DNA from: Candidatus Methylomirabilis lanthanidiphila
GTDB lineage: Bacteria > Methylomirabilota > Methylomirabilia > Methylomirabilales > Methylomirabilaceae
NCBI GenBank assembly: GCA_902196205.1
Contig: CABIKM010000029.1
Coordinates: 1-64,000 of the forward strand
DNA length: 64,000 nucleotides
Direction of reading: 5' to 3'
Below, piece after piece: positions 60,503-64,000 of the stretch (position 1 is the stretch's first letter; the number at the start of each line of letters is the position of its first letter). A program made the position numbers and the translations under genes. Under the pieces are notes generated by a model. The model ran no database searches, was not told where the DNA came from, and saw only the letters and a program-made list of their open reading frames with translations.

Positions 60503-61168
60503 ATGAAATTTCCATTTGTCCTTGACCGTCTGGCCGCGCAAGACATTCGAATGATTTTCCGTGTCGTGGCAGAGTTCGTCGACGGGATGGAGGCGCTTAC
60601 GGCAATTCCACCGGCAGTCTCGGTCTTCGGATCGACGCATATCGGACGAGACGACCCTGCCTACACCATGGCCGAGCAGATCGGTCGCCTGTTGGCGCAG
60701 CACGGGTATGCCGTCATTACCGGCGGGGGCCCCGGCGCCATGGAGGCGGCGAATAAGGGCGCCTACGAGGCGGGTGGCGTGTCGATCGGCCTCAACATCG
60801 AGCTCCCTCAGCAGCAGGAACCCAACCGATACCTGACCAGGCTCGTGAACTTCCAGCACTTCTTCGTCCGGAAGGTCATGTTCGTCAAACACTCTATTGC
60901 GTTCGTTATCCTTCCTGGCGGTTTTGGCACCCTGGATGAGCTGTTTGAGTCGATTACGCTGATCCAGACCAAAAAGATCAAGCCGTTCCCGGTCATCCTA
61001 ACAGACGATGACTACTGGCTCGGCTTACAGGAGTGGCTCCGCGATCCCGTGATGGGCGAGGGGAAGATCACGCCGGACGACTTCGCACTACTCAAGACGG
61101 CCCATAATCCTGAAGAGGTCATCCAGATCATCAAGAACTCCTCAACCTCCAACTCGCTGACCCCATAA
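60503..61168 (+). CDS. LOG-family nucleotide 5'-monophosphate phosphoribohydrolase
   Basis: The roughly 221-residue protein has the LOG (Rossman-fold nucleotide-binding, TIGR00730-like) motifs VITGGGPGAMEAANKGAYEA and FVILPGGFGTLDELFESITL (P-G-G-x-G-T-x-x-E). The family includes cytokinin-activating enzymes and nucleotide monophosphate nucleosidases such as PpnN-like proteins. GAAGGAGG stands about 13 nt upstream of the ATG at 60503; an upstream GTG at 60473 is possible. It diverges from the hypothetical gene at 60282. Confidence 0.88.
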   Translation: MKFPFVLDRLAAQDIRMIFRVVAEFVDGMEALTAIPPAVSVFGSTHIGRDDPAYTMAEQIGRLLAQHGYAVITGGGPGAMEAANKGAYEAGGVSIGLNIELPQQQEPNRYLTRLVNFQHFFVRKVMFVKHSIAFVILPGGFGTLDELFESITLIQTKKIKPFPVILTDDDYWLGLQEWLRDPVMGEGKITPDDFALLKTAHNPEEVIQIIKNSSTSNSLTP

Positions 61169-61195
61169 CATTTCTTTTCCAGTACGATCCGCCCA

Positions 61196-61855
61196 TTGCT
61201 CACTAACCGCCAGATAACCAAAGTCTTGCAGCAGGTTCGGAACGCGATCAGCGCATGGGAGCCCGCCGTTGTCGGCAAGATCGCCGAGGAGTCGCGCGAT
61301 CCGTTTCGAGTCCTGATCTCTTGTATCTTGAGCCAGCAAACTAAGGATCACGTGACGGGGGAGGCCTCTGAGCGGCTGTATCGGCTTGCCGACCGGCCCG
61401 ATGCGATACTCGCGCTCAGTGAGCGACAGATCGCCCAAGCCATCTACCCGGTCAGTTTCTATAAAACGAAGGCCAGAACTCTACGCACGGTCTGCCACGA
61501 CCTGCTCACTCGATTCGGCGGGCGTGCCCCCGATACGATCGAGACGCTCCTCACTCTCCCCGGCGTCGGACGGAAGACCGCCAATCTTGTCGTCACGGTC
61601 GGCTACGGAAAGTTCGGTATCTGCGTCGACACGCATGTCCATCGGATCTCGAACCGCTGGGGTTACGTCGACACCAAGACCCCCGAACAGACCGAGATGG
61701 CGCTCCGGCTGAAGCTGCCGAGGCGACACTGGATCTATTACAACGACCTACTGGTCCCGTTCGGTCAGCATCTCTGTCGACCGATCTCTCCCTTTTGCAG
61801 TCGCTGTCCGGTCGAACGCTGGTGCGCCAAGGTCGGCGTGACAGCGCATCGCTAA
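61196..61855 (+). CDS. nth: Endonuclease III
   Basis: Nth removes oxidised pyrimidines in base-excision repair. The 219-residue protein carries the helix-hairpin-helix LLTLPGVGRKTANLVVTVGY with the catalytic Lys, the catalytic Asp in ICVDTHVHRISNRWGYVDTK, and the FeS cluster motif CRPISPFCSRCPVERWC (C-x6-C-x2-C-x5-C). The start is TTG at 61196. It converges with the adhesin-like gene at 61917. Confidence 0.95.
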   Translation: MLTNRQITKVLQQVRNAISAWEPAVVGKIAEESRDPFRVLISCILSQQTKDHVTGEASERLYRLADRPDAILALSERQIAQAIYPVSFYKTKARTLRTVCHDLLTRFGGRAPDTIETLLTLPGVGRKTANLVVTVGYGKFGICVDTHVHRISNRWGYVDTKTPEQTEMALRLKLPRRHWIYYNDLLVPFGQHLCRPISPFCSRCPVERWCAKVGVTAHR

Positions 61856-61916
61856 GACCTCGCGGTTTGTATGGGCCGACGCGACCCCTACCTATCGGTG
61901 TAGGATTACCTCGCCC

Positions 61917-63332
61917 TCAGCGCTCGGCCAGGGCCGCCGTCTGGGGCGCCATGGCCGCCCGCATCTGCGCCAGGGCCGCTTCCAGGCGATCCTGCTGGGC
62001 CTTGAGCGCCGCCAGCGCATGCTGGTGTTCGGTCTTGAGTGTTTGCAGCTCATTGAGCAACAGCGGGATCACCTGCTGATAGTCCACCCCCAGCACCTCT
62101 CCCGTCGCGGTGCGGGTCACCAGTTCCGGATAGAGGGTCGCGACCTCCTCGGCGATCAGGCCGTACTGCAGCCGTCCCGCCGGATCGGCCGTGTAGCGGA
62201 AACTGACCGGCCGAAGCTGGAACAGCTCATGACTCCGGATCCCCAAGGCTGCGATGTCGCGCTTATAGCGGGCGGACGACGGGGCGGTGCCCAGCCGACC
62301 GCTGCTGTCGATAATCACGGTCTGTCCGCCCGGAACGACGGCGCCAGAGACCCCGGCCATGAAGGCGCTGGTCTGGACCGCAGGGGTGCCCAGACGCAGG
62401 GTATTCGATTCGGCGCCCTCGCTGTCGGGGCCGGGCGAGCCCAGGTAGATGTTGTTGTCGCCGCTGGTCAGGTTCAGACCCGCCTGAGAACCGATGCCGA
62501 TATTGACTGAGCCGGTGCCGGCCCGCAGGGCGCCGCGGCCCAGGGCGACGTTGCCGCTGCCGGCCGTGTTGGTGTACAAGGCGTTGGAGCCGAGGGCGAT
62601 GTTGCCGTTGCCGACGGTGTTGGAGAGCAGCGCGTTTTGGCCCAGCGCGGTGTTGTTGGCGCCGATGGTGTTGGTGTTGAGCGTGCTCCAGCCGAGGGCG
62701 GTATTGTTGTAGCCGGTAGTGTTGGCGAAAAGCGCCTCTGTGCCGACAGCGAGGTTGCCGTCGCCGATAGTATTGGAGAGGAGTGCAGAGTCGCCGACAG
62801 CGATGTTGCCGTTGCCGGTGGTGTTGGAAAAGAGTACGTCTTTGCCAACCGCGGTGTTGCCGTTGCCGGTGGTGTTGGAAAAGAGTACGTCTTTGCCAAC
62901 CGCGGTGTTGCCGGAGCCGATGGTGTTGTGCGTGAGTGCGAGGTCGCCAAGGGCCGTGTTGCCTTCGCCAACGGTGTTGTCGAAAAGCGCCGAGTCGCCG
63001 ACAGCGATGTTGTAGTGGCCGCTCGTATTAGAGTAGAGCGCTCTATTGCCGGCAGCAACGCTGTAAGAACCGGTGGTGTTGTAGGTGAGCGCGAACTCGC
63101 CAACAGCGGTGTTGTGTTCGCCGGTGGTATTGTCGTAGAGCGCGTCGTGGCCATAGGCGGTGTTGCCGGAGCCGCTTGTCACGCTTATCAACGCGCCCGC
63201 GCCCCCGCCGGTGTTGCCGCCATCGCCGGTGTCGTCGTTGGTCGCCGGGTACCCGCCGCCCCAGCTTGGTGCCGCCGTCAACAGAAGGATCAGACCAAGT
63301 ACCACTCCCGCATGTCCCACCACTCGCTTCAT
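61917..63332 (-). CDS. Exported YadA-head-like repeat protein with S74 chaperone domain
   Basis: The 471-residue protein has a signal peptide (GVVLGLILLLTAAPSWGGG). About 13 repeats of 17 residues follow, with consensus NTAVGxxALxxNTTGxG, the left-handed beta-roll motif of YadA/Hia heads. Near residue 325 comes a Peptidase_S74 domain (SSARYKRDIAALGIRSHELF, LQYGLIAEEVATLYPELVTR), an intramolecular chaperone that trimerises and cleaves itself at the Ser of S-x-x-x-x-K. The C-terminal 40 residues are a coiled coil (HALAALKAQQDRLEAALAQM). It should form a trimeric surface fibre. A paralogue lies directly upstream. Confidence 0.85.
   Translation of the reverse strand: MKRVVGHAGVVLGLILLLTAAPSWGGGYPATNDDTGDGGNTGGGAGALISVTSGSGNTAYGHDALYDNTTGEHNTAVGEFALTYNTTGSYSVAAGNRALYSNTSGHYNIAVGDSALFDNTVGEGNTALGDLALTHNTIGSGNTAVGKDVLFSNTTGNGNTAVGKDVLFSNTTGNGNIAVGDSALLSNTIGDGNLAVGTEALFANTTGYNNTALGWSTLNTNTIGANNTALGQNALLSNTVGNGNIALGSNALYTNTAGSGNVALGRGALRAGTGSVNIGIGSQAGLNLTSGDNNIYLGSPGPDSEGAESNTLRLGTPAVQTSAFMAGVSGAVVPGGQTVIIDSSGRLGTAPSSARYKRDIAALGIRSHELFQLRPVSFRYTADPAGRLQYGLIAEEVATLYPELVTRTATGEVLGVDYQQVIPLLLNELQTLKTEHQHALAALKAQQDRLEAALAQMRAAMAPQTAALAER
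62530..63180. repeat. 51-bp coding repeats of the fibre protein
   Basis: The 17-residue head repeats are encoded by 51-bp units. Units at 62821 and 62872 are identical over more than 40 bp (GTGTTGGAAAAGAGTACGTC...), showing a recent duplication. Confidence 0.85.
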
Positions 63333-63491
63333 GGCACCCTCCTCTCGTTGTGAAGTGATTCTACCCAGCCTGTTGCCGACTTTGAATGTACGGCACAGGG
63401 TCGTTAACCACTTGTGGTCAAGCCTAAAAAGCCACCCCCACCCGGACTCGCCGGCTCTCTTGACCGGCGTCGCGTCGGCTACCGTACGCCC

Positions 63492-64000
63492 CTACCTCAG
63501 CGCCGCCGTCTGGGGCGCCAGGGCCGCCCGTATCTGCAGCAGTTCCGCCCGGAGGCTGTCCTGCTGAGCCTTCAGCAGCGCGAGTTCCTGCTCATGGTCC
63601 GCCTTCAACGCCACCACATCCTGCCGGTGTCGATCCTGCGCCTGCTGGTGCTCCGCCTTCAGCACTTGCAGTTCATTCAGCAACAGCGGGATCAGTTGCG
63701 GGTAGTCCACCCCCAGCACCTCTCCCGTCGCGGTGCGGGTCACCAGTTCCGGATAGAGGGTCGCGACCTCCTCGGCGATCAGGCCGTACTGCGCCCGTCC
63801 GGCTGGGTCGTCCTTATAGCGGAAGCTGACCGGCCGAAGCTGGAACAGCTCATGACTCCGGATCCCCAAGGCTGCGATGTCGCGCTTGTAACGGGCCGAG
63901 GAGGGGAGCACGCCCAACCGGCCACTGGCATCGATGACCACGGTCTGTCCGCCAGGAACGACGGCGCCAGAGACCCCGGCCATGAAGGCGCTGGTCTGGA
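63492..64000 (-). CDS. Second S74-domain fibre protein, C-terminal part (runs off window)
   Basis: This frame is open to the window end and encodes the last 169 residues of a paralogue of the 61917 gene. Its S74 domain (SSARYKRDIAALGIRSHELF, AQYGLIAEEVATLYPELVTR) is nearly the same as that of the neighbour. The C-terminal coiled coil is longer (HQQAQDRHRQDVVALKADHE and on). The head region lies beyond the window. The two genes are tandem copies, 160 bp apart. Confidence 0.85.
   Translation of the reverse strand, partial: QTSAFMAGVSGAVVPGGQTVVIDASGRLGVLPSSARYKRDIAALGIRSHELFQLRPVSFRYKDDPAGRAQYGLIAEEVATLYPELVTRTATGEVLGVDYPQLIPLLLNELQVLKAEHQQAQDRHRQDVVALKADHEQELALLKAQQDSLRAELLQIRAALAPQTAALR

Overview
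The window looks like chromosomal DNA from a GC-rich, diderm bacterium. The evidence is the Tat and SecDF export genes, lipoproteins, gmhA, a MacAB-like tripartite exporter and a hopanoid gene set (hpnH, shc, hpnG). Together with SelB and a CbbY-like phosphatase this fits the NC10 lineage (Methylomirabilota) best, but that assignment is inference from gene content, not a database match.

Layout. 1-2.7 kb: end of a UDP-glucose dehydrogenase gene, tatA and selB. 2.7-9.5 kb: accessory block with a RHH/PIN module, a palindromic repeat element, an IS110-type remnant, a HigBA module, and two exported proteins (a Vgb-like beta-propeller and a subtilase/sedolisin-like protease) that share an almost identical C-terminal domain. 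9.8-26.9 kb: arginine cluster argH-argG / argF-argD-argB, then hslU-hslV-xerC, all on the minus strand. The arginine cluster is split at 13.7-20.2 kb by an accessory block holding a nucleotidyltransferase, orphan antitoxins, a MITE-like element, a 1.5-kaa DUF4062/STAND-type protein and an hsdS remnant. 26.9-30.0 kb: a second accessory block (Phd/RelE, AbrB/PIN, HNH protein, decayed HigBA) sits between xerC and trmFO-topA-dprA. 35-43 kb: D,D-carboxypeptidase, gmhA, secF-secD, and polyamine genes speA-speE-speD. 43-53 kb (plus strand): a DegT aminotransferase, hopanoid genes and an ABC exporter. 53-64 kb: a giant REC-HAMP-PAS-GAF-GGDEF protein, a methyltransferase, alanine dehydrogenase, a CbbY-like HAD, a selenoprotein operon, a LOG-family gene, nth and two repeat adhesin/S74 proteins.

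Two things stand out. First, at 59652-59876 (minus) there is an unannotated glutaredoxin-like selenoprotein gene. It has an in-frame UGA at the active-site Cys position (G-K-D-T-U-P-Y-T) and a second UGA that would give a C-terminal Sec-Ala-Val-stop. A 7-bp stem with a GGUC loop begins its loop exactly 18 nt after the second UGA, the geometry of the E. coli fdhF SECIS. SelB is encoded in the same window. Second, many operon junctions carry 7-bp tandem repeat arrays of three sequence families, several arranged as inverted pairs. In places the arrays run into coding sequence (N-terminus of HslV, C-terminus of ArgG, stop codon of dprA).

No tRNA or rRNA genes, and no convincing CRISPR array with cas genes, were seen.
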